In this document: piece by piece, positions 19,988 through 31,916 of the stretch
How the letters are laid out: every line of letters begins with the position of its first letter
Numbering within the stretch: the first letter of the stretch is position 1
Source: Phialophora verrucosa
Taxonomy: Eukaryota; Ascomycota; Eurotiomycetes; Chaetothyriales; Herpotrichiellaceae
Assembly (NCBI GenBank): GCA_002099365.1
Contig: MSED01000009.1
Coordinates: 2,232,001-2,296,000, forward strand
DNA length: 64,000 bases
Direction of reading: 5' to 3'
Position numbers and translations under genes: made by a program
Notes under the pieces: generated by a model
Databases searched by the model: none
Seen by the model: only the letters and a program-made list of their open reading frames with translations
Told to the model about the DNA's origin: nothing

Positions 19988-21885
19988 ATGCAGAACGATA
20001 TTGAGAAAACCGTCAGCCCAACGATAGGGGCCGCGGTCCCACCCGAGTTCGAGGCTGACCAAAAGACTCTGGTCCCAGCGGAACAGGGCGAAGAGTATGG
20101 GGGCACCTTGTCGGGCGCGCCCCAGGGTCAGCTGAGACGCAAGTTCGGCAGGCGTCACGTCCAGATGATTGCCTTGGGAGCCAACATTGGGAGTGGTGTC
20201 TATATCAGCTCAGGAAAGGTCGGTCCCTCTCCGTATCGGACTGGGCAAGGCCCGTGTTGTTTGGCCTGCCCACTGTCGATCTCCCGTTGACATGACTGCG
20301 TGTCACTTCTCCAGGCCCTCCGTTATGGCTCCGCGCCCGGTATGCTCATCGGCTATGGTTTGATCTGTACCATGGCGATGATGATGTTGAACATTCTGTC
20401 CGAGGCGCAGTGTCTGTTCCCCACGAGCGGAAGCTTCATCGACCACGCCTCCCGCTTCGTCGACCCGGCGCTGGGGTTCGCCATTGGCTTTGCCGAGTGG
20501 TTTGGTGCTCTCACGGTCGTTGCGGCGGAAGGGGCTGTTGTCCCCGTGGTCATCAGCTACTGGACCACCTCGGTGCCGGCGGCGGTCTGGTACACGATCT
20601 ACCTGGTGATTGTGCTGGGACAGGTTAGTTTGCAACCCTTTGCTTGAATCGCCCAGCTAGATCATCATCCTAACTTGGTGGTCACGGTAGCATGTTCTGC
20701 CCAACCGAGTCTTTGCCGAGTTCGAGTTCTTTACGGGCGTGTTGAAAGTCTCCATCACCTTCATCGTCCTCTTCGTCATGTTGATCATCTGTTGCGGATA
20801 TGGTGGAAATGCCATCGATCGAGGCTACAACTACGAGAACTTGTCGGCCTTCCCCAACGGCTTCAAGGGGGTGGCCATCGTTTTCCTCCTGGCTGCTTGG
20901 GCCACGGGTGGCCAGGAGATCATCGCCATTGCCTCGGGCGAATCCTCCTTTCCACGATGGGATCTACCGCGAGCCTGCAAGAACTTGGTGATTAGGATCT
21001 TCCTGATCTACATCTCGGCCTGTGTGTACATTGTAAGTCAACCACTGCTTCTGCCCGCCTTCCCTCCTCAACACCTGTTTTTCATACTGACTCTGCATCG
21101 ACCAGACGGTTCTCGTCCCCTACACGGACCCTCTCCTGCTCGGGAAAAGTAACGTTGCCGCGTCGCCGTTTGTTATCGCCATGGGCAAAGTGGGCATCAA
21201 CGTGCTTCCGGACATTGTCAACGTCGTGCTTCTGATCGGCCTTGCCGGCATCGGAAGTGAGTCTATGTTCATCGCGTCCCGGATCCAAACGGCCATGGCT
21301 CGCATGGGCATGTTCCCGGCCATCTTTGGCAAGATTGACTCGCTCGGCCGGCCTATTTACTCGAACCTGACCTGTGCGGCCGTCAGCATTACCATGACCT
21401 ACATCAACTGCTCAACCGGCGGCGCCACGGCGTTTGCCTGGTTCAGTTCTGTGTCAGCCACCACGACCTTCTTCGCCTGGCTGACCATCCCCATCACCAA
21501 TTTCTGCATGCATCGCGCCCTGCGAGCCCAGGGTGACCCGGCGCTCGAGCTCAAGCACGCCTTCAAGGTGCCATACTTCCCCTTGCTGCCCGTCTTGCTC
21601 TTCCTCAGCACCCTGTTCACCCTCGCCTGCACCCTCTACACCTCGGCGAGCCCCATCGGCGACGCGCCTTCAGCCACCATCTTCTTCCAAAACATGCTGT
21701 GCATGCCGCTGTTTCTGTTCTGCTTCGCCGCCTGGAAGATCTGGTTCAAAACAAAGCTGCAGGATCCCGCTACCGCAGATCTCCGCAGTGGTCGACGATT
21801 TCTTACCGAGACCGAACTCGCCGAGCTGGACGCCTACTATGCCCAACCCTTGTACAAGAGAGTGCTCAGCTATGTCACCTTCTAA
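19988..21885 (+). CDS. Amino-acid permease, YAT family (APC superfamily)
   Basis: Four exons (19988-20218, 20315-20623, 20691-21032, 21106-21885) give 553 aa, and each junction keeps the frame. The N-terminal hydrophilic tail is followed by QLRRKFGRRHVQMIALGANIGSGVYISSGK, the typical first helix of fungal amino-acid permeases with the GSG substrate motif. About 12 membrane helices can be counted. SEAQCLFPTSGSFIDHASRFVDPALGFAIGFAEW is characteristic, as is GIGSESMFIASRIQTAMARMGMFP. The C-terminal tail ends PLYKRVLSYVTF, like plasma-membrane permeases. It should import an amino acid or related amine by proton symport. Divergence from the Zn2Cys6 gene and the shared palindrome suggest it brings in the pathway substrate. 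The exact substrate cannot be told. Confidence 0.9.
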
Positions 21886-23877
21886 GCGCGATTCGACTCG
21901 TCTAAAGGCATGGGCTATTACATCGACACCCTTTGCAAGATGTCCCGGTCTCAAACGTTGATTTCTGAAACCATCCCTTCGTGGATGGCCGTGTCAAGTT
22001 TCCACATCTTCAAGGAGAGACATCCACCAAGTACGGCGTACGTACCAACTCACCAAGGGCCCGGCAACACGAATGAGCATAAGTGGTGAGAATGGTGAGG
22101 AGGGTGAGCGGCCTGAGCTGAGGCTAAGCCAAAATTCAGCAAGTTCACCTGATTCCTGAGGAAAGCGACAGGTCAGCCACAGTCCCAAACGGGTGTAATA
22201 CCAAAATCATGTCAAAAGAGGTCGACGGAGCTCTTTAGTTGCCTTTGACATGGGTTGGGCCGTTATTTCAAAGCTATTAAACAGAGATTGTCACAAAATG
22301 CCCGGGCAAGAAAGGAGAGCTTCGGGTATTCACGCTCAATGTTCATCTGTCGCTCGATATTTTTGGGCGAAGGTGCGATGCTCAAAACTCTGGCCAACCA
22401 TTTCCCTGAGAATAAATGGCAGAAGCGAAGGCGCTGCCCGTGAATCAAGGGGAATGCCACATGAGTAAGTATTTAGACTGCTTTAGGCTCATCAATTCTG
22501 GGTAGAGGGAAGATCAAACAAACGAACGGATCCTGGAAAGCGCCTATAGCAATGACCACCGTCAAACATCAGATACGGCATCCACGGCTTGTAGCCGACG
22601 AAGGAAGTCAGACGCTCGCCGGCACCATCTGGGCAAGAGGACATAAACAGCATTGCTAGCAATCAAAATGACGCCTGTGCTATGCAGACAGCTATCATAC
22701 CACAGCCATAGGGGTGATGATGATTTTTCCCCATCCCGTGCAAGCTCGCAGAGGGGATTCAGCGCATGGATTAAATACGGAATCTCTTTTGAGCCATCCC
22801 TTGTGTTGGGACCAGTCACATCAGCGGCCAGACTTACTCCTTTTACTCACTCCTTTCGGAAGTTGACTTAGTTCGACAGTGGTGGAGGATTCGTGGAGAA
22901 TGCCATCCAGTTCGCGGCTTCAGAAACCACATGAACAGGCTACTCCGTACACTCCACAAGGATTCCAAGCACAAAGCATTGGTTGATTTGACGCTGTCGG
23001 TAGGCGTTCTGTGCTAGACAGCCTCCTTTGTCCGAAGTATACTTTATACTTAAGTCCACTCCTCTGGTTTGAGTGAAGAGCATTCTTTTTCACTGAATAT
23101 GGCGATGTATGGGCTTAAAACACCGGACTGAATAAGTAAACCGTTTACCAATTGCTCGGGTCGAGGCCCTATTCGTAACTGAGTGGAACACTCAATGCAT
23201 ACCTCGGGCGAGGCAAAGGCAAATTTCAGCACAATTGTTGTATACCCTACAACCCTCTGGAAAGAAGAGAAACGACGTTGCAAGCTTTAAAATCTCCGTC
23301 TGCTTCCCCGCCACTAGCAGGCTCCCAAGCAAGTGTGCAAAATCCAAGATCCCCAAGAAAAGGACATTACCACAAAAAAGCGATGCTTCTGATCACTCTT
23401 GGCGCTACGAAGGCGCCGTTGTTGGAAAGACAAAACATGCCCGGAGGGAAAGGACCCTTAGTTGCCAGAAAGGCAGAAATTATATACTGATCGATGTGAA
23501 TGAATTTCTCGACTGTCTTTAATCCAACATCGACCAAGATGAATTCAATCATAACAGCCTTAGGCCCTAAATTTGTTTAGAGCAAGCCGTGCTTAAAGCG
23601 GCGCGTCAGCGTTGTGGTGAGCTTGAAGTGATGGTTGACACGCTCGGGGTGGATGCCTCTCCGTTGTTGGGACCGCTAATCCATCCCATCACCGAAGCTC
23701 CTGACTCCGTGTTGAAAGTCCGCATCTCAATTGAACCTAATTCAATTCAGTTCGCTTTTACATCATTTTCCATCTTCGCCCTCTCGGTCAATAGCAATCC
23801 ACTCTTTCTGACCGGGCGCAAAGCACATCTGTGTTGCTGAAAGTTAGCTCGTCAATTCCATTTCCCTTCTGCTCACG
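21886..23877. other. 2-kb gap without a recognisable gene
   Basis: Only short unrelated frames are present. It separates the palindrome-marked block from housekeeping genes. One TACTCCGTACACT copy lies at 22941-22953. I saw no terminal repeats or transposase remains. Confidence 0.5.
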
Positions 23878-25214
23878 ATGTCCGCATCCAGATCAGTCCT
23901 CCGGACAGCCTCCCGGCTGGTGTCACAGCGACCTACACTTTCTTCCTCGTCGATACGACCCTCGATCCGTAACTTTGCGCCCTTGTCTTCTCTGCCTGCA
24001 TCACTCAGAGGCTATGCTTCTGGAGCGCAGCACACGGTAACAGTCCGTGATGCGCTCAACGAGGCTCTGGCCGAGGAGCTTGAGCAAGACGAGAAAGTTT
24101 TCATACTAGGTGAAGAGGTGGCCCAATACAATGGTAAAGCTATTTCGATCCCCGCGTTAATGCCGCAACTGAAGAATTCCGACAGGCGCCTACAAGGTCA
24201 CCAAGGGCCTCCTGGATCGGTTCGGGCCCAAGCGAGTCATTGATACTCCAATGTGAGTCTCCCATGGTCCCTGCGACGATGGGGCGCGCGAGAGTCTTTT
24301 GCTACTCTCTCCCCTCCGGTCCGTCTCAAATGCTAATGAGGCATTAGCACGGAATCGGGCTTCTGCGGTCTTGCCGTTGGTGCCGCATTGGCCGGCCTCC
24401 ATCCTGTCTGCGAGTTTATGACATTCAACTTCGCTATGCAAGCAATTGACCAGATCATCAACTCCGCTGCGAAGACGCACTACATGTCTGGCGGTATCCA
24501 GCCTTGCCCAATCGTTTTCCGAGGTCCCAACGGTTTCGCGGCGGGTGTCGCAGCTCAACACTCACAAGATTACTCCGCGTGGTATGGTAGTATTCCTGGT
24601 CTAAAAGTCGTCGCTCCCTGGAGCGCAGAGGATGCGAAGGGTCTGCTGAAGGCAGCTATTCGCGACCCAAACCCTGTGGTCGTCCTGGAGAATGAGTAAG
24701 CGCAACAGGCATGTCGAGCAGGAATCATGCTAACCCGCGCAGGCTTCTCTACGGTCAGACCTTCCCTATGAGCGCAGAGGCACAGAAGAGCGATTTCGTT
24801 CTCCCCTTCGGCAAAGCGAAGATCGAACGTCCAGGCAAAGACCTAACAATCGTCACCCTCTCACGTTGTGTAGGCCAATCGCTGGAGGCTGCGGAACAAC
24901 TGAAGAAGAACTACGGGGTCGAAGCTGAGGTCATCAACCTGCGCTCGATCAAACCCATGGACGTGGAGGCCATTATAAAATCAGTCAAGAAGACCGGTGC
25001 CCTCATGGCCGTCGAGTCGGGCTTCCCGGCTTTTGGCGTCGGTGCCGAGATTCTGGCCCTCGCCGTCGAATACGGCTTCGACTACCTACAGGCACCACCG
25101 GTGCGCGTGACAGGAGCTGAAGTGCCCACACCCTACGCGCAGAAGCTGGAGGAGATGAGTTTCCCTCAGGTTGATACCATCACGAACTATGCCGCGAAGC
25201 TGCTGAGAGTGTAA
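23878..25214 (+). CDS. PDB1: Pyruvate dehydrogenase E1 beta subunit, mitochondrial
   Basis: Four exons (23878-24133, 24186-24252, 24348-24695, 24743-25214) give 380 aa, the usual size. The first ~45 residues are rich in Arg, Ser and Leu without acids, a mitochondrial presequence ending near GYASGAQ. The mature part has TVRDALNEALAEELEQDEKVFILGEEVAQYNG, then GPKRVIDTPITESGFCGLAVGAA, PIVFRGPNG and the transketolase C-terminal domain with IVTLSRCVGQSLEAAE and ESGFPAFGVGAEI. With E1 alpha it decarboxylates pyruvate using thiamine diphosphate, feeding acetyl-CoA to the citric acid cycle. The tiny 67-nt exon 2 (24186-24252) is required to join YNG to YKVTKGLLDRFG and VIDTP to ITESG. Identity is very secure. 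Confidence 0.97.
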
Positions 25215-27852
25215 TCTGGACGTTTCGGGCAATTTTGGCTTGAAGTCCCCAAAAAGCATTTTCCCACGTGTGTATTAGCGCAAGCGGCTTCTTCAGGAAA
25301 GGTGAAAGCAGGGGCTGGTCGGAAAGAGAATTTGTTCAATGGAACGGGTGGCTGCCACCTGAATACCAGGATGAGTTTGTTCCATTCAGCATGAATACAA
25401 TGTAATATTCTGACAACCCGAGTGGTCGTGATCCAGATGCGCCCGATCGTGCTGCATGTGTCTCGCTTACACAGTCGGTGATACAATTCACTACAATAGG
25501 TTCTTCACTGCCGCCCTCGTCTTCGTCCTCATCCCCCTCCCAGATCGGGACAGCTACTGCAAAATTGAGGTGGACTGGGCCCTTCAGGCCGGACTTGTCG
25601 CGTGCATTTGCAGTCCCGGAGCCCTCAAGCACGAGCTCAACCCGAAAATTCATGGTCCTGTCACACACTCAGATGGAGTATTAGTGGCATGCATTTCTTG
25701 GAGCGCTCGGGACAGATGTGGGAAACCGGGTTTGACATTCATCGCTTAGAAGTCGAAATTTGATGGTGCTCTGCCCTACGTTCTGCACCGTCCCGTTCCA
25801 GGAACATGGCGGCCACATGGCAACTCATCCTGTTGATGTAGCCCGAACGTAAGGTCGTCAACCAACCCATCCCCCTGGCGAGGTGGTCTGATGTGTTTGC
25901 GGCGCTGGTGTGGACGAGGCCAGACGAGGCTGGATTGCGGCTGGATCGCAATTGCAAAGTTGACATGCGGTTTGGTCATCGATCTGGGTCTGGAATGCAA
26001 GCGAACCCCCAACTCCTCACCTCAATTCGCCTTCACCTTCACCTTCCTCTCTCGCTTTCCTCTTCAGGTCGCTTTCTTACACGTCCCTAACATCACGCCA
26101 CCCTCCTTTTTATTTCACTGCAGACCGTGAGGTCTCTTGAGGACCCGAAATGATCCCCCACTCGTTAGCCTTCTTCGCACACCCAATCCTTTTTGATACC
26201 CAGCTGAACGCCCCTCAAATCGAATCAACTTGGAATCTACCGCTCTTCAAGGTCGGAGACCTCGTCTCGGCAATGCACCCGCCTAATAGATCCGCTACGG
26301 CTCTGCCTGCAGTGGGAGCGAAGACACCCTCCATCCTCATCCTCGCTTCTGGGGTGCGTGTCCTGATCATGTCCCAGATCTGGGTTCACGAATGTCGGTG
26401 GACGCCTACATCTAATTGTGCCGATTGGCCACGTGCTCCATTATCGCCTAGCATTGTTTCGGCCTCTCGAGGTTCGTGTCCGCTCGGTCATCTTGTGTCT
26501 CCTTCATTTCCACGTGGCCGAGGCCCACTCCCATCTTGCATCTGCCAGTAGACCTCGTGGTTGAACCTACCATGAGAATCATCTGTTCAACAAGCCAACT
26601 GCAGCCGTCATACTGCAGGCAGACGTCGCGCCAGGAACCTACATGACCAAGGTATTTGGCAGTTTTGTTCTCCAGTGCATCACTGCGTAAATCGCCTGCC
26701 CAATAATCAGTCGTCAAACAACTCAAATACCTCGAAGCGAGCTCGAGAATCCCTCGAATTCGGATACGAGGCAATAGTCTCGGTACGAGAACGGAGAAAA
26801 ATGTCCGAATCCGCGCTTTATTTCCACGTGGTTGACGCATCGAGTGGTATCGCCATGCCACCAGCTCGCCACATTACACTTTTCACCGGCCTGAAGTATC
26901 CCTTGCAGCTGAGCGAAGTTGGAATGTCAAATTCATTCGTCGGCTGGGCCTACGAAGAGGGAGAAGCTTCATAGCTGTGGTGATCTCCGAGATATGCGGA
27001 CCCAAGGTATCGGGTCGACAGGTTGACGTCGCACGATCACCGGTACAGGGATGCCCACATCATTGCTCCATATTCCATGCTTTGTTAGCTCCTCTGACTA
27101 GGATGCTTGATGACTGGACTCTCATCAAGTGCTTCGCTCACTTCGATTTCCAGCTGGGAGAAAAGATGAGGTCCACATTGCCAACCTGCTTGGTGGTGGG
27201 CCATCCGCTTTCACCAACATTTCGGTTCGCGCCCGTCATTTCGCAATCCCATCCTTGAAAGCCATGTGGCAGCCACTTCCTACTGAAGCCCCTCCGCTGC
27301 CTCAACGCTGAGCCTTGACTGCCTCTCAGTTCCACGTCTGCCCTCGTTAGGCTGGAGATTCTACACTCACCGCTAGGATATGTCATGTGCGAGACGGACT
27401 TTTGGATGCTGCTTGAGTCACACCACCACACCATCTTTTCTCAAAATATCGATGTTGCGACAATATTGCAGCGGCCACCGGGCAGAGACCCAGATGAGGA
27501 TCTGTCGTGTCAACAGAGCTACGTTTACATTTCAGGATGTTGCAGGACACTGAACGTATCCGCATCTCCTTCTGCTTATGGCCCTCAATGGAGCACGATA
27601 CTTCGCAAATGCTCAAGACAAAGACATCATCAACCAAATATGTGCAAGCTCTTTTCGATACCTCATCGACCGCAGTCTCACGTATCTACTGAAGCCTTTA
27701 CCTCGGGCTTCTTATCTGGACTTCTTGGGGACGCCATTCACTGGCATCCTAGTCAGCAGGAGCCCTCGAAATTTAAGACGCTCGATCGGGAAAACCACAT
27801 ATATCGGTGCATATCAAACAAGAAGAGGCGGGCCCGTCTGCCCCCGCAGAAT
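25215..27852. other. 2.6-kb gap without a supportable gene
   Basis: This is the 3' region of PDB1 followed by a long stretch with only short frames. The largest (26150-26551 plus; 27385-27948 plus) have no recognisable domain. A 5' exon of the downstream F-box-like gene could lie in its last part. Confidence 0.45.
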
Positions 27853-29293
27853 ATGCCATCCGCGCATCCGTCCTCACAGGAAGCAGTAAGTGACTTCTTT
27901 TACCATCATCAGTCCGGGCTCACACCAACCAGGTCGCCAACCCATTAAGCGATACAGAAGGCACCTTCACCGGAAGCCGTTTTCTCAAGCTCCCCCTCGA
28001 AGTCCGCCGCAACCTATACGGCTTGATGGTCAGGCTTCCCTACCGTGACCATCTGAATCTTCTATGTGTGCACAAGCAGGTGTATGGCGAAGCAAGAGAA
28101 TCTTTCTATCGGCGGCCGCTTCACTGCGAATCTCAGTACGATCTGGTCAAATTTGTGGATCTATGGCCGGAACGTGTTCTGCAAAGCATAACCAATCTTC
28201 GGCTGCGCTTGGAAGAGATTCGACCCGAAATCATGCAAGGATACCTCCATGAAATTTCCAGTGGCAACGCAGTGCAGACACATCCGCATCCATATCTCCT
28301 GGAAATCAACCAAATCACAACTGCGCTCTCTGAGTTGCCTAGGATCGCACATTTGAAGTTGTTGAGGCCAATCAGTCTCCAAAGGAGTATACCTTCAAGT
28401 ATTGTCATGACACAGTTGCTCAACTGGACGGCCGAGCATCACCCCAAACTCCATTCGTTGAGGCTTGACGCCGAACAGTGCCAAATCGGCTGCCTCGGGT
28501 CTTTCACAGAGCTGAAGTCGCTTCGGCTGACTGGGTATTCGGAGACCAGTTCAATAAGGACAGCAGATGTGCTCAGCAAACTGACGAATCTTGAGGATCT
28601 TATGGTTGTGGGTCCGCCTCGAGGCCTGCAAATGCTGCAGCGACATGGTAGCCAGACTAAGATTGTCCAGTCGGTCAATCATCAGACATTCGAGCGTCTG
28701 ATGCCGCTGAAGTGTCTGACGCTTGTCCAACTGATGGACTCAAGGACCGATGGAGACGTCTTTCTGACCCGTAAGACAATGAAAGCGCTATATGAAGTCC
28801 ACCGAGAGAGCCTTCGCTCGCTGACCATCTCCTCGACCACAAATCCCAGTTCACCATTCCTTGAGTATCTGTCAGCATTCCTTTTGGGGACAACAAACAT
28901 GCAAGAGGTTCGCTTGATGTGGCCCGACATCGAGACCTCTTTTGTTGATTGTATTCCCAACACGATTTGGAAACTCGAAATGGCGGTGTCGTCCCGGGAC
29001 AAAGCACAGGCCGTCATCGACCGGCTGGTGCTGATGGAGTATCGTCTGAGATACCTACAACACATCAAGTTCCACATTATCAATCCAGTTCACGAGACGT
29101 CGGTCGACGATAAAGAGGGCGAGTTGGGGCCTATGGCTTTCAGCCTGCCGATCCAACATTTAGATGTGTAAGTGCAATTCTATCGGCCTCGCAGCCAAGA
29201 TCGCATATTAACTTGTTGACGTTGGTGTCCAGGGCCATTGAGTCACCGTTTAAGATCTCCTGGGGTATCTGGCAGCCCATATTGTCCGAGTAG
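27853..29293 (+). CDS. F-box/EXR-like protein with leucine-rich region
   Basis: Three exons (27853-27885, 27933-29167, 29233-29293) give about 442 aa. The N-terminal element RFLKLPLEVRRNLYGLMV...LNLLCVHKQVYGEARESFYRR is the EXR/F-box-like opening common in mould genomes, where a small helical domain may recruit a ubiquitin ligase or another partner. The middle has repeated short leucine patterns (LHSLRLDAEQC, LKSLRLTGY, LEDLMVV, LKCLTLVQL) resembling a degenerate leucine-rich repeat fan. The last intron is supported because the frame continues in phase to a short exon that ends in WQPILSE. The first exon and start codon are weak, since the frame is open further upstream. Function is unknown. 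Confidence 0.65.
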
Positions 29294-29751
29294 TTTGCTT
29301 CAAACAAACGGCAGCACGGGTATCACGTCCTCGGCGTGCACCAGAAACAGCTGCATCTGTTTCTATATATATTGGGGCCGGGGACGGATCATTCACAGCT
29401 CTATGATGCGGATATGTCGTGCCAGGGGAAGTTCGTGGAATAATGGTTCCGTGACGAGGCCGGAATCTCCACCATTAATCGATATTGCTTCCCTATCGTG
29501 ACAGGAAAGCCTGTACGATCATTTGATTACGGCGGGATGAGGAGTTCAGGTCTGTTGACTTTTCGGCGAGTTATTTCAAAAGCTGAGGGGAGGAGACAAT
29601 GCTGGCAATGCCCACGACCCCTTGTATCAGGTTAATGCAAATGCTACCGTGCATGGAACCTTGCATAACGCTCGAAATTGACCCCGTCGCCGTTTCTTAT
29701 GCGGAACTCGTACAACGTCGCCAGTCATGCCAGTATCTGTCACATGTGAAT
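29294..29751. other. Intergenic, convergent 3' regions
   Basis: The 3' ends of the F-box-like gene and the MCP1-like gene face each other here. I see nothing else. Confidence 0.5.
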
Positions 29752-30711
29752 CTAGAACAACCGTCCGACAAGCGGCACCTCTCTGAATATCGCATCCCAG
29801 TGAGTGGCCTCCCAGCCAACCCCGCGTCCACTGACGCCGACGACGCCCAGCCCGCCTGCCATCCAAATTCCGGCCACCAGAGCGGCAACCCCGTTAATGA
29901 TCCTCCCCCGCCACTTCCTCTTGACACGGCCATCCTCGCCGCCGCCAACTACATACTCGCTACTCAGCCTCATGAACCTCGCGGCCCCGCTCACGAAGTG
30001 GTAACTCGCGGTACCGACCAACAGCACATGTGCCGCCAGGCCGATCCCCGGGTGCGACGAGATCCCATGCGCAAAGTAGCGCAGGCCCACGGAGGCGGAG
30101 CTGCCGTCCACGCGCCGCGGTGTCACACGCATGCTGAGCACATGCAGCGCGAACATCGGGTACAGCGCATACCCTGCCAGGGAAGTGAGGGAGAATTTGG
30201 GCCACGCGATCCTGCGGCGTTGCTTGTGCGTCTCGGCGCCGTGGCGGAGGGCGGTGATCCGGCGGCGGTAGAGACGCAGGGCGACGCCCGAGACGACGTG
30301 CGTGAGGACGGGGAGGAAGATCAGGAGGGGTTCGAGGGGCGGGGTCTGGTAGAACGGCCTGGTGAGGAGGAGGTAGTTGTCCGCGGCGCGCACGGAGGGG
30401 GTGACGAGCGGCAGGATCGCCGTGTTGGTGTAGTGCATTGCTAGGTACACCCCCAGGGGGGGCAGGGAGTATTTCTGTACGGAGTAAAGGAGGTGGAGGG
30501 TCCGCGCCGGGGTGAGGCCTAGGAAGTTTGTTGTGCTTTTTGAGGGAGGAAAGGAGGATGACGACGAGGGTGTTGTGGAGGACGACGGGTCGGTTGGATA
30601 TAAAAGGGGATCAGACGGGTCTTCCTCGTCGACGGGCGAGGGGTCGATTTCGTGCATTGAGGCGAGGGAGGCGCGTGTGTCGGTCGTCGACAGAGGCGGG
30701 AGGTCGGCCAT
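29752..30711 (-). CDS. MCP1: MCP1-like mitochondrial outer-membrane protein (DUF1691)
   Basis: A single exon encodes 319 aa from the Met at 30711 (another in-frame start lies at 30738). The first ~75 residues are acidic and Ser/Pro-rich, probably disordered. After that come several hydrophobic helices. LLYSVQKYSLPPLGVYLAMHYTN, ...LLIFLPVLTHVVSGVALRLYRRR, AGYALYPMFALHVLSMRVTPRR and LAAHVLLVGTASYHFVSGAARFM follow the two-part DUF1691 layout. Yeast Mcp1 sits in the mitochondrial outer membrane, recruits the lipid-transfer protein Vps13 and compensates for loss of ER-mitochondria contacts. Family assignment is firm; the symbol is by likeness only. Its promoter may be shared with the coiled-coil gene. 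Confidence 0.85.
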   Translation of the reverse strand: MADLPPLSTTDTRASLASMHEIDPSPVDEEDPSDPLLYPTDPSSSTTPSSSSSFPPSKSTTNFLGLTPARTLHLLYSVQKYSLPPLGVYLAMHYTNTAILPLVTPSVRAADNYLLLTRPFYQTPPLEPLLIFLPVLTHVVSGVALRLYRRRITALRHGAETHKQRRRIAWPKFSLTSLAGYALYPMFALHVLSMRVTPRRVDGSSASVGLRYFAHGISSHPGIGLAAHVLLVGTASYHFVSGAARFMRLSSEYVVGGGEDGRVKRKWRGRIINGVAALVAGIWMAGGLGVVGVSGRGVGWEATHWDAIFREVPLVGRLF

Positions 30712-31916
30712 TGTGGCCAGAGAGCAGGACACAGTCACTCGTGCCAGCTGGTGCTCCCACAGGATCGATAGAAGGGGGAGACTTCTTCAGATGAATGAAG
30801 GACTCGTCCTTTGCTGGGTGAAGCATAAATCACGAACAACAACTCTCACAGTCAAAGTATCCGCACTCCGCAGGTACATCGAGCGTGCTGCAATGCCGTG
30901 GACTCGTAGTGCTGCATTTCCCAGTAGTGGAAGGTTTGGCGAGTATATGGAGTATGTGGAGCCTGTGGTGAGCTCAGACTAGCCAATGGCAACGAGGCAA
31001 CTACTGTGTCTAGAAAGCGCAGTCACGTGAAGCACGTGCCAGTCATCCCCAGCCATAGATACGAGGTCTCGTACTGGGTAATTACCTCTTAGCTCTATCG
31101 GGAGTTGGCTTAAGTGATGATCTAGCGATCAGGCCAATCACAGGTGTCACCTGCGTGACAATGCATGGTTGTCACATTTACCAGTACCAGTACTCGAACT
31201 TCCCCCACCTGGAATACGAGCCTCGAAGCCACCAACATGGGCTTTCCAGTCTCACGAGTTGACACAGCAGCGGCGACAACAAGATATCGCAGGAATTGAT
31301 AGTGCTACAGCTGACCTGAGAATCAATCTTGGCCGAAAAAAAATACAAAACAGCGAAATCCGGATGTGGTTGGGGTGAACGGCGGCCGCTAGGAAGGACC
31401 GACGGCACCTGAGTTAAAGTCTCTCGGCTGAGTTGCCTGCCACTGGCAGTAGCAAACACCGCGCTACGGGACGCGCCTCGCATTTTCATGACGTCCAAGA
31501 CAGAAACCCCGCGTCTCATTCTTCAAGCTGAACACCGCTCGCCGTCTGCTCCAGCGTTGCCATCTGTCCCTCTGTCTCGCGTCTGGAAATGCTGCGAATG
31601 GAGTGTCAGCTATATCGGGGTTGAGCCTGGCTCAGAGGTAAAAAAATCATCCCTTCAAAAGGCGGTGAATTTTGTTGTTTCCTCCCGAGTCGAGCTGCGT
31701 AAGACAGTTGGATCAAGTTGTCCAAAACACCTGAACGTCTGCCTCACCTTCGTTTACGACCATTTTGCCGACTTATCTGGCCCTCTAAACCCGAGTCTTA
31801 ATTCAGTCAATGTTAAAGCGCACATGGGCAATGACGGACACCGAACGAGATACAACTGACATGCTCACCACTCTTGCCAGCCACGCAGCGTTGGGCGACC
31901 GCTTCGCACTTTGATC
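30712..31916. other. Divergent intergenic region with paired E-boxes
   Basis: This 1.2-kb region separates the MCP1-like and coiled-coil genes. Two palindromic E-boxes, TCACGTGA (31023-31030) and GCACGTGC (31032-31039), stand one base apart. No gene is convincing. Confidence 0.5.
31023..31039. promoter_or_regulatory. Two adjacent palindromic E-boxes (CACGTG)
   Basis: TCACGTGA and GCACGTGC are both perfect 8-bp palindromes separated by one A. They fit bHLH factors such as Cbf1-type proteins. They lie 312 bp upstream of the MCP1-like start. Confidence 0.5.

Noticed and set aside
21886..23877. Possible transposon or RIP-degraded repeat in the 2-kb gap
   Set aside because: I saw no terminal repeats, no transposase pieces and no strong AT or TA bias.
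26150..26551. 133-aa plus-strand frame in the 2.6-kb gap
   Set aside because: It shows no motif, no coding-like periodicity by eye and no plausible neighbouring exon.
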